Of a stretch of 64,000 bases of DNA, positions 39,276-50,536 are shown piece after piece. The notes under the pieces are model-generated. The model did not search any database and was not told the origin of the DNA. It saw nothing but the letters and a program-made list of their open reading frames with translations. The stretch covers positions 195,240,289 through 195,304,288 of the forward strand of contig OX336391.1 in assembly GCA_946902985.2 (NCBI GenBank), read 5' to 3'. Each line of letters opens with the position of its first letter. Within the stretch, counting starts at the first letter, position 1. This stretch comes from Meconema thalassinum. Taxonomy: Eukaryota > Arthropoda > Insecta > Orthoptera > Tettigoniidae. The translations under genes were made by a program, and so were the position numbers.

Positions 39276-40808
39276 TGGTTATAAACAAGTAGTTCCGTGA
39301 AGAACTATACAGCCTATTTTCATTTAGCCCACTTATTGCAACTATCATCATACACAATTTCAGTTTGATTGCCGTAATAGATTCGTAGATATTGAGAACC
39401 GACTAAATAATTTGGGTGGTCACCATGTTGGATTTTATATATGTAGGTCCTAGAGTTATGTACTGTTACATGCAGATTATTGTGTACGAGTAGTATTCAA
39501 ACTTCAATCGCATAATTAGGACACTAGAAGTTACAAGGAGATTTTAAAATTTCGCACAGCTGCCATCTTGAGGTTATGGAAACAATTGAAATAAATTAGA
39601 TGCTAGTGGATACCATTCGTATAAGGATTTACTGTACCAAGCTTCACTGCTCTCGGATGGTTAAATTGCGATAAACGTCCATGAGAATATTTATAATTCG
39701 CGTCGCCGCCATGTTGGATTTGTGATCACCAGGTTATTTAAAGTCCTATAAGTGAACTTGAGTTCATAGCCCCTATGAACAATAAAAAATTCAGTTTGAT
39801 TGCTACAATAGATTCGTAGATATTGAGAGCCGTCTAAATATTTCGGATGGTCGCCATGTTGGATTGTTAAATGTATAGGCCATAGAGTCATGTACCATTA
39901 TAGGAAAATTATTGGGAAGGTTCATTATTCAAACTTTCACTTCGATCGCATGACTACATCACAAGAAATAAAAACTTAATTTTAAAATTCGCACAGCCGC
40001 CATCTTGAGGTTATGAAAACAATTGAACTAAATTAGATACCAGTGCATTACAATGTGTATAAATATTTCCTGTACCAGATTTCAGTGCGTTTGGAGCATT
40101 AAATCGCGAGGAAGGTCTATTTCAAATTCTCTATTTCGCTTGGCCGCCATGTTTGTTTTGTATGTAACCGGTTTTTTAAAGTCGTATAAATGGACTTCCA
40201 GTAGTGCCCTTTATCTCCGTACAAAACTTCAGGGAGATACCGCTAATAGTTTCAGAGATACAGAATGCTGGTGAAATATTTCGCACATCCGCCATCTTGT
40301 GGTTATGTAAACAAATGAACGAAGTTAGTTGTCGGTGCATTACAATGTATATAAACATATACTGTACCAAGTTTCATTGCGTTTGGTTGGATAAATCGCG
40401 AGAAACGTCTATTTAAAAGTCGCAACTTCGCTTGGCCGCCATGTTGGTTTTGTAGTTACCAGGTTTTCAAAGATCACATAAGTGAACTTATAGTAGTTCC
40501 CTTTATCACCATACATGATGTCAGGGTAATATCCGTAATAGTTTCGGAGATATTGAATGCTGGTGAAATATTTCGCACAGCCGCCATGTTGGATTGGTGA
40601 GTCGTAACAATATGTGAAGGGCACGGTCGAGGTCGCCCGGAATAGTGCTATGAACTTACTGAGTTTCATTGAAATCGCTCCAGCCGTTTAGATTTTATTA
40701 GGGACACACACACACATGAATCACACACACACACACACGCACACACACACGGACAAAAGGTGATCTCCTAAGGCTATTTTTTCAAAATTGAAAATAGGCT
40801 AAAAATCA
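39276..40808 (-). mobile_element. Helentron/DINE-like element, family 2, long copy
   Basis: Minus-strand 5' end TTAGCCTATTTTCA followed by a hairpin partner (AAAAAATAGCC), GGAGATCACCTTTTGTCC and a GT microsatellite (40704-40752 as AC). The 3' side has TGAAAATAGGCTG, a perfect 6-bp stem TAGTTC/GAACTA and CTTGTTT. The body is several diverged units each carrying a GCCGCCATNTTG-type motif. It interrupts the PLE fragment 38906-41125. Confidence 0.6.
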
Positions 40809-41139
40809 ACTATGGTTATACTATAATAATACAGGCTGATACTTATCCGATTGTCTTCCTGACTGGAACTTCGAGCAGTTTCGTGTTCATTCTAGCACCA
40901 GTTTAGGTCGACTGAACCCGGGTGTTGACTGGACGAAACTGGTTTTTCCTTTCTCCCCCCTTTGTTCCTATGTGCTTTCTGAGGTCATTGCAATGTTTAT
41001 TAGTGTAACGTTGCCAAATCTAGATAAGACTGTATGCTATTGAATACAGGAAGATCTACAACTATTAAAGACCGTGGAACTGTCTTCGCCACGCGTGGAC
41101 TAAAAAGCCTTTCGAACTAAGCGCACTGAGTGATTTGGA

Positions 41140-41330
41140 AACTATAGTATAAGTTATTACATCGTAGTATTTACACAAAATTTCAATCTTCTCTTAAAAC
41201 ACATCAATATGTTTGGGGAAAGGCTCTAAGACTGTGGCAGGTAATGAGTTCCAATTATCAATACCAAGAATATCTCCCATAATTTGTACCCTGCGGTCGG
41301 TCCCTAACGTTGTGCCAATAATCAGCCCTG
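41140..41330 (-). pseudogene. LINE RT C-terminal remnant (weak)
   Basis: Minus strand reads DILGIDNWNSLPATVLEPFPKHIDVF then a stop, resembling the WNxLP...F end of CR1/Jockey-type ORF2 proteins. Too short for a firm family. Confidence 0.4.
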
Positions 41331-41393
41331 CTCAAATTGGTGGGATTTCCCATACATTTGCTTAGATTTCACCATGGTAGCAGATTAGTGTAA

Positions 41394-42739
41394 AGGCTCC
41401 CACACTCCGGAGTGGTCGCGGTGGTGATGGATAGCGCAATGGTGATGGCGATCAGGCCTTTTCACACCCAGGCGCACGGTGTTAGCGATCAGTTTGAAAA
41501 ATCGTGTACGTCAAGGGTGCATTCGGTTATCTCAACTGGAAGAAGAAGAAGCGTTACTGTTGGCGGCAGTAGTTGATGATGAGGAGCAGCAGCAAGCAAA
41601 TTCCTTTCATTGTGTACAATATTAGAGAAACACAAATCACAAATAATTTAGGTGAATGGATCAATGAAACCGGCAACGAAAGAAAATCTATATAAGCAAG
41701 ACTAAAGAAAATGGAAAATGTTTTCCATTTGACAAAACAAGTTTATAACAAACAAATGCCTGTCTTGGAATTGTAAAATTTGAAATTATAAAACAGTAGT
41801 CTTGTCTGCAGCCCTTTATGCAGCCGAGACACTTAATCTACAACATAAAACACTCAGAAATCAATTGGAGATTAAGGAACGCAAAATCATGCGAAAATCT
41901 TTGGGACCAAGAATCAAAGATGGAATTCACCTTCCGAAACCTAATGCTGACGTCTATTTAAAAATTACTAAAATCACAGACACAATCCTATGAGACGGAT
42001 CCAATCCATGGGATATTTGAACAGAATGGACCTAACTAGGTTAACTAATAAAATCTATACCTTTTTTGCAGAAAAAGGCAACAAGGTCCGATTGGTACAA
42101 ACAGGTGGAAAAGGAATTGGCTGAATTAGTTTTTCCCAATCTCAAGGATCAAGAGGAAATTAGGTAAATTACTCATACACGGGGTTTTGAGGGAGAAGAG
42201 AGAATGCTCACCAGACACGTCTGGTCGCAGCAACGAAGACTCGCTCAATCGTTACGCATGAAGAGTTATTTGGCAAACATCAAGGCCAGTAAGTGTTGAT
42301 TCCGCGTGGTCCTAGGAGACCCATTCGCGCAGAAGAAGAAGAATATATTAATTAAATACTATATTTTTAGAGAAAAAAACGTAAGAGAACGTGGATTCAC
42401 GACCTGAATCTGCTTCGATAGCATGAAGGAGAATTTCATATTGTACATTGACAACTGCGACAACATGAAAAGCGATTCTACATTTACGTTCGGATATGTT
42501 ACGCAATTTCACTTCTTCAGTGAGTTGCTCTGCTGTCGCACTCATTGTCATGCCAACGCACAGTGACGCGGGCAGCCGTCAAACTCTACAAGCTGCATTT
42601 GATCGCCACCGCGTAGTAGAAGCAGCACTTTCCTGAACGCTGTCAGCGTGATCGTTGTCTGTCTGAAAGCTTATATTTAATTCTGCAGGAACTATTTGAC
42701 CGCCACCACCACCGCGATCGCTCCGGTGTGTAGGAGCCG
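41394..42739 (+). mobile_element. PIF/Harbinger-like element with a nested LINE fragment
   Basis: Inverted ends GGCTCC(C/T)ACAC(T/A)CCGG then GTGGTG-rich sequence, about 33 bp with five mismatches, flanked by TAA (41391-41393 and 42740-42742). A 3-bp TWA duplication is the Harbinger habit. Just inside, an acidic stretch (EEEEALLLAAVVDDEEQQQ, about 41542-41600) resembles the start of Harbinger transposases, but no transposase follows. Confidence 0.55.
41790..42347 (+). pseudogene. LINE ORF2 C-terminal fragment with 3' end
   Basis: Encodes LYAAETLNLQHKTLRNQLEI, ERKIMRKSLGPRIKDGIHLP, ITKITDTI, then in another frame YLNRMDLTRLTNKIY and RWYKQVEKELAELV, and finally a WS.QQR...SLRMKSYLANIKA-type tail. 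This order is the end of an RTE-like arthropod LINE. It ends in a GAAGAAGAAGAA tail. Frameshifts make it dead. Confidence 0.75.
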
Positions 42740-42802
42740 TAAGTATTAAACATAGCGGTCTGGACTTCGTCTTGATACTTTCTAGAGATACCCACCCTAG
42801 TT

Positions 42803-42897
42803 AGCCTACTTTCGATTTTTACAAAAAAATGAAAGTAGACTTATGAGATCAACATAGGGCGAAAAAAAGTGTATCTGTCTGTGTGTATGTGTGTGTA

Positions 42898-42928
<31 letters not shown>

Positions 42929-43765
42929 GTGTGTGTACTCTGAATGTTTGTCCCCCCCTATCAATTCGAACACGGTGAACGCGATTTGAACAAAATTTGG
43001 TACAAAGGTAGCACTAGCAAAGGACACCTCAGTGTCATGTTTTATATCGCCGCCATCTTGACAGAAACGTAATGGCGGCCACACAAATGTTCAAAGCTTA
43101 AATCAAATTACGACTAACCAAATCATCCGATCTCTACCAAATTTTGCAACAACATACCTTCCTGGGGGGAGCATCATTTGACCAAATTAATAGGTCATCA
43201 GCCTAATAGTTTGCGGATGGCGGCCATCTTTGTGTGAAAATCGATTCCCCCTATTAATTCGAACACGGTGAAACCGAATGGAACGAAATTTGGTACAGAG
43301 GTAGCACTAGCAAAGGGCACCTCAGTGTCATGTTTTATATCACCGCTATCTTGACGGAAACGTAATCGCGGCCACCCAAATATTAAAAGCTAAAATGTAA
43401 TTACGACCAATCTAATAATCTAGTCTCTGCCAAATTTTGCAACAACATATCTTTATGTGGGAAGCATATTCTGACCAAACTGCAAGATCATCAGCCCAAT
43501 AGTTTGCAGATGGTGGCCAAGTATGTGTGCAATTCGATTCCCCCTATCAATTCAAACACGGTGAAACCGAATTGAATGAAATTTTTTACAGAGGTAGCAC
43601 AAGCAAAGGGCACCTCATATTCATGTTTAATATCCCTATAGCACGTTGTATTTCAACAAGCTACTACATCCAACATTCAATTATACTCCTTGGAAAGGAC
43701 AAAGAGTTATAACAATACCCATGCATTTAGGAGAAAGTAGGCTATATGTTCTTTACTGAACATCT
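42803..43765 (+). mobile_element. Helentron/DINE-like element, family 1, short copy
   Basis: Same ends as 34573-36735 (TTAGCCTACTTTCG at the left; GAAAGTAGGCTA, stem ATGTTC/GAACAT and CTTGTTT at the right) but with only three of the ~293-bp motifs (near 42958, 43250 and 43546). Copy-number change of the internal unit is the main difference. Confidence 0.6.
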
Positions 43766-43769
43766 TGTT

Positions 43770-44345
43770 TTTCTATCATACGAGTTACACTACGTCTAAG
43801 ATTCAAATCGTTGAGCACAAACCTAGCAGCCTTCCTTTGTGCCATCTCCAGCTCTTTGATGAGCCCTACTTGATATGGGTCCCAAACCGCTGAGCCGTAT
43901 TCCAAGATTGTCATCACCAGTGTCTTTCTTTCCTTCTTTCTTTCTTTCTTTCTTCGGCTTTTCCCAATTAATTGGGGTCACCGGAGCCAAACAGACTCAT
44001 TTTTTTGGTTTTGGCCGGGAATTTAAGGCCGGATGCCCTTCCTGACGCCACGTGATTTTTCAGGTGAAAATTCCACCCCGCTGTCACCGGGATTCGAACC
44101 CCGGCCGTCCGGGTGTAAGACGAGCAGCTAAGCCACTGCGCCAACACGCTCCTGGCATCACCAGTGTCAAATATTCTTATTCTTTTATGGTGTTACTACT
44201 GACTAATACCCTCTTTAAAATGCAGTGATTTGTACGCTTTGGAGATGACACAACCCACACGTGTACGCCATTTCATATCATTCCTTACATTGATGCCCAA
44301 GTATTTTCCTTCTACAATTTGATCAAGACAATCACGTCAGAAACT
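43770..44345 (-). pseudogene. CR1/Jockey-type LINE RT fragment split by a SINE
   Basis: Minus strand, right part: KYLGINVRNDMKWRTRV...ISKAYKSLHF. Left part after the SINE: MTILEYGSAVWDPYQ...LIKELEMAQRKAARFVL, the thumb region of CR1/Jockey-group RTs. The SINE at 43925-44155 splits it. A family 1 element ends directly at its left side. Confidence 0.75.
43925..44155 (-). repeat. tRNA-derived SINE with a 13-bp target duplication
   Basis: Minus strand: A box TGGCGCAGTGGCTTAGC and B box GGGTTCGAATCCC at canonical distance, body with GGCATCCGGCCTTAAATTCC, tail (GAAA)n. The duplication CATCACCAGTGTC is exact at 43912-43924 and 44156-44168. Confidence 0.9.
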
Positions 44346-44402
44346 GGGGTAATTTGCAGTCCACTCAGCCATTAGCTAAATATCATAATTTAAAATAGCA
44401 TG

Positions 44403-44790
44403 CCACGGTGGGTGAGTGGATAGCGTGTCGGTCTACTAACCCCAAGATTGCAGGTTCGCTCCTGGCCGTGGTAAGTGATTTTTTTTTGAAAGGCGGCAAA
44501 AATACGACACGCATATCATACGTTGTTGGCATGTCAAAGAACCCATTTGAATTCAGTAGGCTGTGTTCATAATGGCAAAATTAATCTCGGGAGTTTCCGC
44601 CATCACAAAGTTCCTCATTTCTCTACTAGAAAGCGCTATAGTGTTCAAGGAGCTTAGATATCTAACCACATTGACTTTCATAGTGATTCAAGGAACAACG
44701 AAATTTGACATGCAAGCTACCCTCTGGGTTTCAAATTACAAAGCTTGCACCCGGCACCCGAGACCATACGATATTATTATTATTTATCAT
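44403..44790 (+). repeat. tRNA-derived SINE
   Basis: Head GGGTGAGTGGATAGCGTGTC with box-B-like GCAGGTTCGCTCC about 30 nt on. The body runs to ATATTATTATTATTTATC. Distinct from SINE-1. Confidence 0.65.
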
Positions 44791-44893
44791 TTAAAATCTA
44801 GGCATTATTTTTCGATGTCCATGTATTTGAATTTTCTGGCAGGTAGGATTTCTCTATATTGACTTAGAGTTAGGAATAAACACTGTCTTTTGG

Positions 44894-45407
44894 TTGGTTC
44901 CTCAGTTTAGGGGCTGCGCAACGAGGTCATGTAGCCCCGTGTACTTTGGGTGTGTGTAGAATCTGTCTGATAACCGGTGTTAATTGTGATGGCTGTATTA
45001 GTATGTGTATCTGTTTTTTAATTTAAGTACAGACTGCAACTTAGAATTTTTCAAATAGTTCCAACTTTTGCCGACAAACGCCACCGTCAACGACAACTAG
45101 GCCTAGTTCAGAACTTAGCTACAAGACGCCACCGCAGTCGGCTCTTGGCAACGAACGTAGAAACCTAAGAGCGTTGTTTACATTCTTAACCTATCCAATT
45201 TAGCTTCACACAGGTGTAATTAGTGGAAGGATCTTTATTATGCCATAAATCTATGACAATGGACCGCCGGCTTTACTTCCCCTCCGAAGGAAAGCATACT
45301 GAGGGATTTTTAACGCTCTTAAAAAATCCGACGGCTTCGGCCGGGTTGAACCCGCTATCTTGGGCACAGAAGTTCAGCATGCTACCAACTACGCCACCGA
45401 TGCCGCT
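44894..45407 (-). repeat. SINE-1, full length
   Basis: About 514 bp. On the minus strand the tRNA-like head has TGGCGTAGTTGGTAGCATGC (box A region) and GCGGGTTCAACCC (box B), then AAAATCC(C)TCAGTATGC, the core, and the tail ending GAGGAACCAACC. It is flanked by ACTGTCTTTTGG-type duplicates (44882 and 45408), which fits LINE-driven insertion. Confidence 0.9.
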
Positions 45408-45421
45408 ACTGTCTTTTGGTT

Positions 45422-46686
45422 TAGCCTACTTTTAAAAATTATGGCCTAAAAATTCAAATATACTACAATGGAACAAAACTGTATTTAGGTTATTTTAACT
45501 ACTACAGAATTCAAGAATATGGCTCTTGTGAGTGTGATTCGGAAAAGTATTGAAGTATTTTTGTATTTAGAAGTAGAAAAACATAGGTAAAACCCTAAGA
45601 ATGCGGTCCCTAATAATGACAGACTCCGTCGAATGTTTACAAGCAACATGTTAGAAGTTGAACAGAAATGTAGGGAATATGATAGCCTATGAAAATCAGC
45701 ATTAAAAAAAACTATACGAGCCTTACAGTAGTCGGATATGATGTGTAACATGTGACATGTTATCCTAGTATGTACTATGTGTGTCCCGGGAGCGCAAATC
45801 CCTTGTTGACGAATGAGCTCTGTTGGTCATTGAAATAACTACTTGTAAAGCTCCAGTGCCAAATCCTGACCGTAATCAATCATAATTGTTATTTGCCGTG
45901 GCGGAATCAATCCACTGCCTACTTGATGGGAGCTGCGCTCCATACCGGCCAGTTAGTGAACCCATGCCAGCGATGTTATTGAAAATGGCCTCGTTTTGCC
46001 GATCAGCGCACTGCCAAGTATAGGCGCGATTAAAAATTAGGTGTGCGGAAGGTATATTAAAAGTGTTTCTCCCAGTGATATATTTAGACCAACGAAGTTT
46101 CAATTATTGTAAGTAGTCAGCGTTAATATACTGAATTCCTACGTTGTTTGGAGTGTTTGTTGATGCGATATAGATTCCACATAGCCACATGGCCGACAGT
46201 ACATCGAGTGCTTACATTAAATATGAATACTGCAAAAGTATGAAGATTTAATAAATCGTAATTGTTTTCAGCAAATATGATAAAATGAATATTTTCACAC
46301 CAAAGAACGACAACTTGAAGATGATTTATTGTAAGAATATCTTAAATGGGGTCTCCAAACCTTGAACTAAACATTCCCCATAGCCACATGGCCTACAGTA
46401 CGTCGTTGTACCGATCTCCGCTATCACGCGCGCTCATTGTTTCCGTCCCATGCACTTCCGTCCCATCCACTTCCGTCCCTTTTCCAAAATCACTCCCACA
46501 AAAATGTCCAGCTACCGAGTGGAAAGATCTATTCAGGAGAGCATAAAAACTGTAGAAAATGAACTCTATGTCTGACTGCATAGCTAACACTTGAATTAGG
46601 CAGCAAAAACTATTGACATTATTAATGTTGTATATACTTAACCCCTTTATTGGTATTTCCTTTAGAATTAACGTAATATTTTTTTG
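45422..46686. other. Unassigned sequence
   Basis: No gene recognised. A ~28-bp phrase (CATAGCCACATGGCC then ACAGTAC) occurs at 46180 and 46381, and a 14-bp unit CTTCCGTCCCATSCA is repeated three times at 46440-46482. Confidence 0.45.
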
Positions 46687-46815
46687 GCTGTAATTATGAA
46701 ATCGTTTTAGGACTTAAGACTGGACATGCGTTATATTGGCTGTACTTATAAAATCGTTCTAGGACTTAAGACTGGACATGCGTTATATTGGCTGTACTTA
46801 TAAAGCCAGGTTTAG
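46687..46815 (+). repeat. 57-bp tandem repeat, 2.3 units
   Basis: GGACTTAAGACTGGACATGC followed by GTTATATTGGCTGTACTTAT recurs 57 bp apart, with a partial third unit. Confidence 0.85.
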
Positions 46816-46870
46816 GACTTAGCACTATGACAAGGTGTGTTAATGGGACTTGCATTTTAATGTATTCTTA

Positions 46871-47083
46871 ACGCTTCAGAACCACAATAACGTAAGTGGG
46901 TTTAAGTTTGTCTGGCTCAATCATAGGTTGGGACTTACGTTCTTACAACCCGTAGTAAATACAAAACGCGATGTTTCACAGGACTTAACTTGCAATGGCT
47001 TAATGTAGAATCAAATTCTACATACAATGATGTAATAACCTGAAAATCGTAATTTTTGGACTTACGTTCGTCTGGTTCTGAGG
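46871..47083. repeat. Imperfect inverted repeat, MITE-like
   Basis: CTTCAGAACCA...AACGTAAGT at 46871-46895 faces ACTTACGTTCGTCTGGTTCTGAGG at 47060-47083; a second inner ACTTACGTT is at 46931. Could be a small foldback element. Confidence 0.4.
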
Positions 47084-47099
47084 TACAGAGATGTTACAC

Positions 47100-47296
47100 A
47101 TCAAAAACGAAGGTGATGTCAGTAGGGAAGAAACACAAAGGAGGAACTAAATTGGAGTAGGTGCACCATTTTAAGTACTTGGGCTGTGTATTCTCTCAGG
47201 TGTATCATAGAGAGAGAAATAGGGGCCAGTTTTTGAAAGGCCAAGGCAGTGAGTTATCAGTTGCGATCTGCAGTATTCTGCAAGAAAGAAGTTAGT
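47100..47296 (+). pseudogene. LINE RT fragment
   Basis: Plus strand reads VHHFKYLGCVFSQ and, after an indel, AVSYQLRSAVFCKKEVS: the ...FKYLG...SY.LR....KKE.S block of RTE-like LINE RTs. Interrupted by stops and by the SINE head at 47297. Confidence 0.6.
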
Positions 47297-47375
47297 GTAA
47301 CGGCTTCGGTGGCGTAGTTGGTAGCTTGCTGAGCTTCTGAGCCCAAGATCGCGAGTTCATTGTTACAGTTCAAAA
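47297..47375 (+). repeat. SINE-1 head only
   Basis: CGGCTTCGGTGGCGTAGTTG with CAAGATCGCGAGTTCA is the tRNA-like head of SINE-1; the body is missing. It lies next to a full SINE-1 in the opposite orientation. Confidence 0.75.
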
Positions 47376-47399
47376 ATATTATATAGTCAACTTGAAGGA

Positions 47400-47921
47400 T
47401 GGTTGGTTGGTTCCTCAGTTTAGGGGCTGCGACAACGCAGTCATGTAGCCCAGTGTACTTTGGTTGTGTGTAGAATCTGTCTGACAACCGGTGTTAATAA
47501 TTGTGATGACTGTATTAGTGTGTGTGTTTTTTAATTCAAGTACGGACTGCAACTTTGAATTTTTCAAATAGTTCCTACTTTTGCCGCCAAACACCACTGT
47601 CAACGACTACTAGTCCTAGTTCAGAACTTAGCTACTAGACGCCACCGCAGTCGGCTCTTGGCTACGAACGTAGAAACCTAAGAGCGTTGTTTACATTCCT
47701 AACCTATACAATTTAGCTTCACACAGGTGTACATGGTGGAAGGTTCTTTAACATGCCATAAATCTATGACATGTGACCGCCGACCTTACTTCCCTTCCGA
47801 AGGAAGGCATACTGAGGGATTTTTAACGCTTTTAAAAAATCCGACGGCTTCGGCCGGGTTTAAACCCGCGATCTTGGGCATAGAAACTCAGCATGCTACC
47901 AACTACGCCACAGAAGCCGCC
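47400..47921 (-). repeat. SINE-1, full length, with a 12-bp duplication
   Basis: 522 bp with all modules of 44894-45407. Duplication CAACTTGAAGGA exact at 47388-47399 and 47922-47933. Confidence 0.92.
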
Positions 47922-48275
47922 CAACTTGAAGGAAATGGTACGTATTGTTTGATGGATAGCTGTTAGTAGGCCTATACACCACGTTGTATATGAGCCGAGT
48001 AAACCATTGTTAATGTTGATTATTTCTACTTAGTATAAAACCAAGTCCCCGATTCTTGGAAGTCACGGGAAATCTCGTGAACCACTGGATGGATTTTGAT
48101 GCGGTTTTTACCATTCTGTAAAGGATATCTCGAGGAAGGCTTCTGTTGAAAATAATTTATTTATGATCAAAGGAAACCAAGCAGTAACGATTTCAGTTTA
48201 AAAAAGTCTAAGGAAACCTGGCGTCCGTTCGCTTTTTATACATACGATGGGCAAACCGTTAAAAGTATCAATATA

Positions 48276-49138
48276 TAAGGTGCTTTCAAAAAGTAACGAG
48301 CGGGAGGCATAATTACAGAAACCAGTATCTGTATATTAGAAGTATTTGCCCTGGCTGTTGAGGCACTTGTCCCACTGTGACACGAGGCGGTGAATGGCTG
48401 TCTCATACAACTCCCTGGGCTGCGATGTGAACCAGTTCCGCACGCACAGCTGGACGTCGGCGTCCGAGGTGAATCGTTGGCCCCGCAGAGCCCTTTTAGG
48501 GGACCAAACATGGCGTAGTGACACGGAGAGAGGTCTGGACTATATGGAGGGTGGCCAAGAACCTCCCATTTGAATTTCTGCAGGAGTGCCGCGACTGTAT
48601 TGGCCGTATGAGGTCGTGCATTGTCGTGGAGCTACCACTGCGGCTATGGCGTTCACTGTCACTCGGCGGTTCAGGGTAATGAGTGCATCAACCAGCTGAA
48701 CGTTGTCATCGGTAATGCTGGGGGTGCCCCAGATCGGGCATCATCGGCTAACGACACCAGTCCTTCCCTGAAGCGCTTGTGCCACGCCTTGACCCTTGCA
48801 AGGGATATGCAGTGTTCGCCGTACACTTGTGACATTCGGCGATGAATGTCCGTTCCCCCTACTCCTTCCGCTGTCATAAACCGGACAACACCTCTTTGTT
48901 CTTCAGTTGACGCCTCCATGTCACTGTTTGCAATGCGACTGTCAGCGTTGGACGATTATTGCATGCTGCTGCTCGCCTTGTATCTTCACGTGACGTGCAC
49001 GCGTGCCCTCTAGCGACGGGCTGTGACCTTCCACGCTCTGGTCGGAACCTCACCTCGTTACACACACCGTGATTAGCCGATGTCGTCACCGGTTTGCGCA
49101 TTACAGCCTCCGGCTCGTTACTTTTTGAACGCACCTTA
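48276..49138 (-). mobile_element. Mariner-like element, internally deleted
   Basis: Inverted ends TAAGGTGC(T/G)TTCAAAAAGT then AACGAGC, flanked by TA. The empty site in Helitron E confirms the boundaries. 863 bp against the usual ~1.3 kb, so about a third is missing. Confidence 0.85.
48336..48919 (-). pseudogene. Mariner transposase remnant
   Basis: The N-terminus (MEASTEEQRGVVRFMTAEGV..., W.KRFREG..SL.DDARSGAP) is the mariner HTH domain. The first catalytic Asp block is deleted. The second (HDNARPHTANTV) survives in another frame. The third, normally Asp after SPDLSPC, is His here, at the DD34D distance. The C-terminus (ALRGQRFTSDADVQ...WDKCLNSQGKYF) is in yet another frame. Deletion, frameshifts and substitution make it non-functional. 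Confidence 0.85.
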
Positions 49139-49529
49139 TACTATGAGAGTAAGAATTGTTCAACATGGAAAGTTCTACAAAAAAGTCCGGCAGAGCATAT
49201 CTCTATCTTAAATACATCGCCCACAACAAGTGCTTTTACATTTTCATTTCTTCCAACAATCTCCATTCAATTACTGAGCGACAGTTTACGAGCTAGCACG
49301 TAATGCATTCATAACTGTTCCCGGGCGAAGCCGGGGCTGGTTGCTAGTATTATGATAAATTAATGTGTGCAAGGGTGGAGTGTACGCGCCATGAAATTGA
49401 TGTGGCACTATAGAATCGTACTTGAAACATAATACCTCATTCACTAACTTACGCTGATATAATTTTCCACGATTGAGGAAAAGCACGTCCATTTGTCTGC
49501 TTAACAACTATGTAAGTAAAGAATCTTGT

Positions 49530-49712
49530 ATTTTTGCGTGACCATTAATCTCGCAGTTATGAGCCACGGGAAATCCTTTTTGCGTGCAATCCTAGCCACA
49601 GGACATGGCATTTCACTTCAAAAATCTCACATGTATTGACCAAGAATCGAACCCAGTCTACCTTCGTGGGAGGTAAACAGCTACACCGCTCCATCACCAC
49701 GGCTTTAACATC
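49530..49712 (-). repeat. tRNA-derived SINE
   Basis: Minus strand: GTGATGGAGCGGTGTAGCTG (box A region) and CTGGGTTCGATTCTTGG (box B), then a body with GTGGCTAGGATTGCACGC. Confidence 0.65.
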
Positions 49713-50302
49713 CTTGACACGTAGTGAAAATTATATACATAATAGTACTAACTATAGATAGCGAACTTCCCTCAGACTATCATCACACGCCGAACCATTA
49801 AAAAAACGAACGTCACGTGTCGATTGTTTGTAAACACCACCTTAAATTAAAGATTCGAAGCCTTGTGCTTATGGAACCAAGACTGAATAACAACCAAGTC
49901 AAATCCGATTTGTTTGTTTGTTCTTGCAGGTTGCTTGCCTTATCTTAAAAAGTCAAAGTTGGCAAGTTGCATGGCATCTGATCATGGATGGCTGCTTACA
50001 AATATTGCCCAGTGAAAATTCAGTGCTTAGCGATTTTGTGCAAATATACTACAACGTTCTTTTAATCAATTTAAGCAAATATCACTTTTTATTCTCCCTT
50101 GAGTTTATGACACAACAATCGCAGGTATCCACTAACTTACTACTGTACTATTACTATCGACACTGAACTTGGGAAATCACGTGTCTGACAGTGTTATTCT
50201 TTTCGTATATTTTCCTTATATTTTGGTCACACCTGCTAGTCACACGTGAATGTGCTGTCCGACAAAAATATTCACGCCAGGTTCATTTTCCTGTGTGGAT
50301 TC
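49713..50302. other. Unassigned sequence
   Basis: AT-rich; the 82-codon frame at 49918 has no known motif. Confidence 0.45.
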
Positions 50303-50536
50303 TAAAGGCGCGTATACACTTGTGTATGCGCCCCCAAATTAGCATGCGTTTGCCCTTGATTGCTCAGATGAGTACAGGCCGAACCAAATGGATCCGCATA
50401 CCTCAGCCCGATCCGACCATTCGTGCTCAGTGCGGTGGGGAAGGACCAAACAGTAAGAGCCGATTGCCTCTGCTCTCTATGCATATTTGACACCACTCGG
50501 GCAAGTGAAGAAATTGAAGGATATTTTTCAGTTAAA

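Larger units (their letters stand above)
38906..41125 (-). mobile_element. Penelope-like element 3' region, split by another insertion
   Basis: 38906-39275 matches 28271-28640 of the PLE inverted arm (terminus, hammerhead and UTR). 40809-41125 matches its continuation (28640-28960), including TATTAAAGACCGTGGA and GCCACGCGTGGA. No RT coding remains. Divergence is clearly higher than between the two arms of the intact PLE. Confidence 0.8.
48022..49347 (+). mobile_element. Non-autonomous Helitron D carrying a mariner
   Basis: Start TTTCTACTTAGTATAAAACC; 3' hairpin CCCGGGCGAAGCCGGGG and end TTGCTAG|T. Aligns with Helitron E (33345-34113) on both sides of the mariner at 48276-49138. Confidence 0.6.

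Noticed and set aside
48671..48919. Functional host gene with an HTH domain
   Set aside because: It is the N-terminus of the deleted mariner transposase, bounded by mariner inverted repeats.
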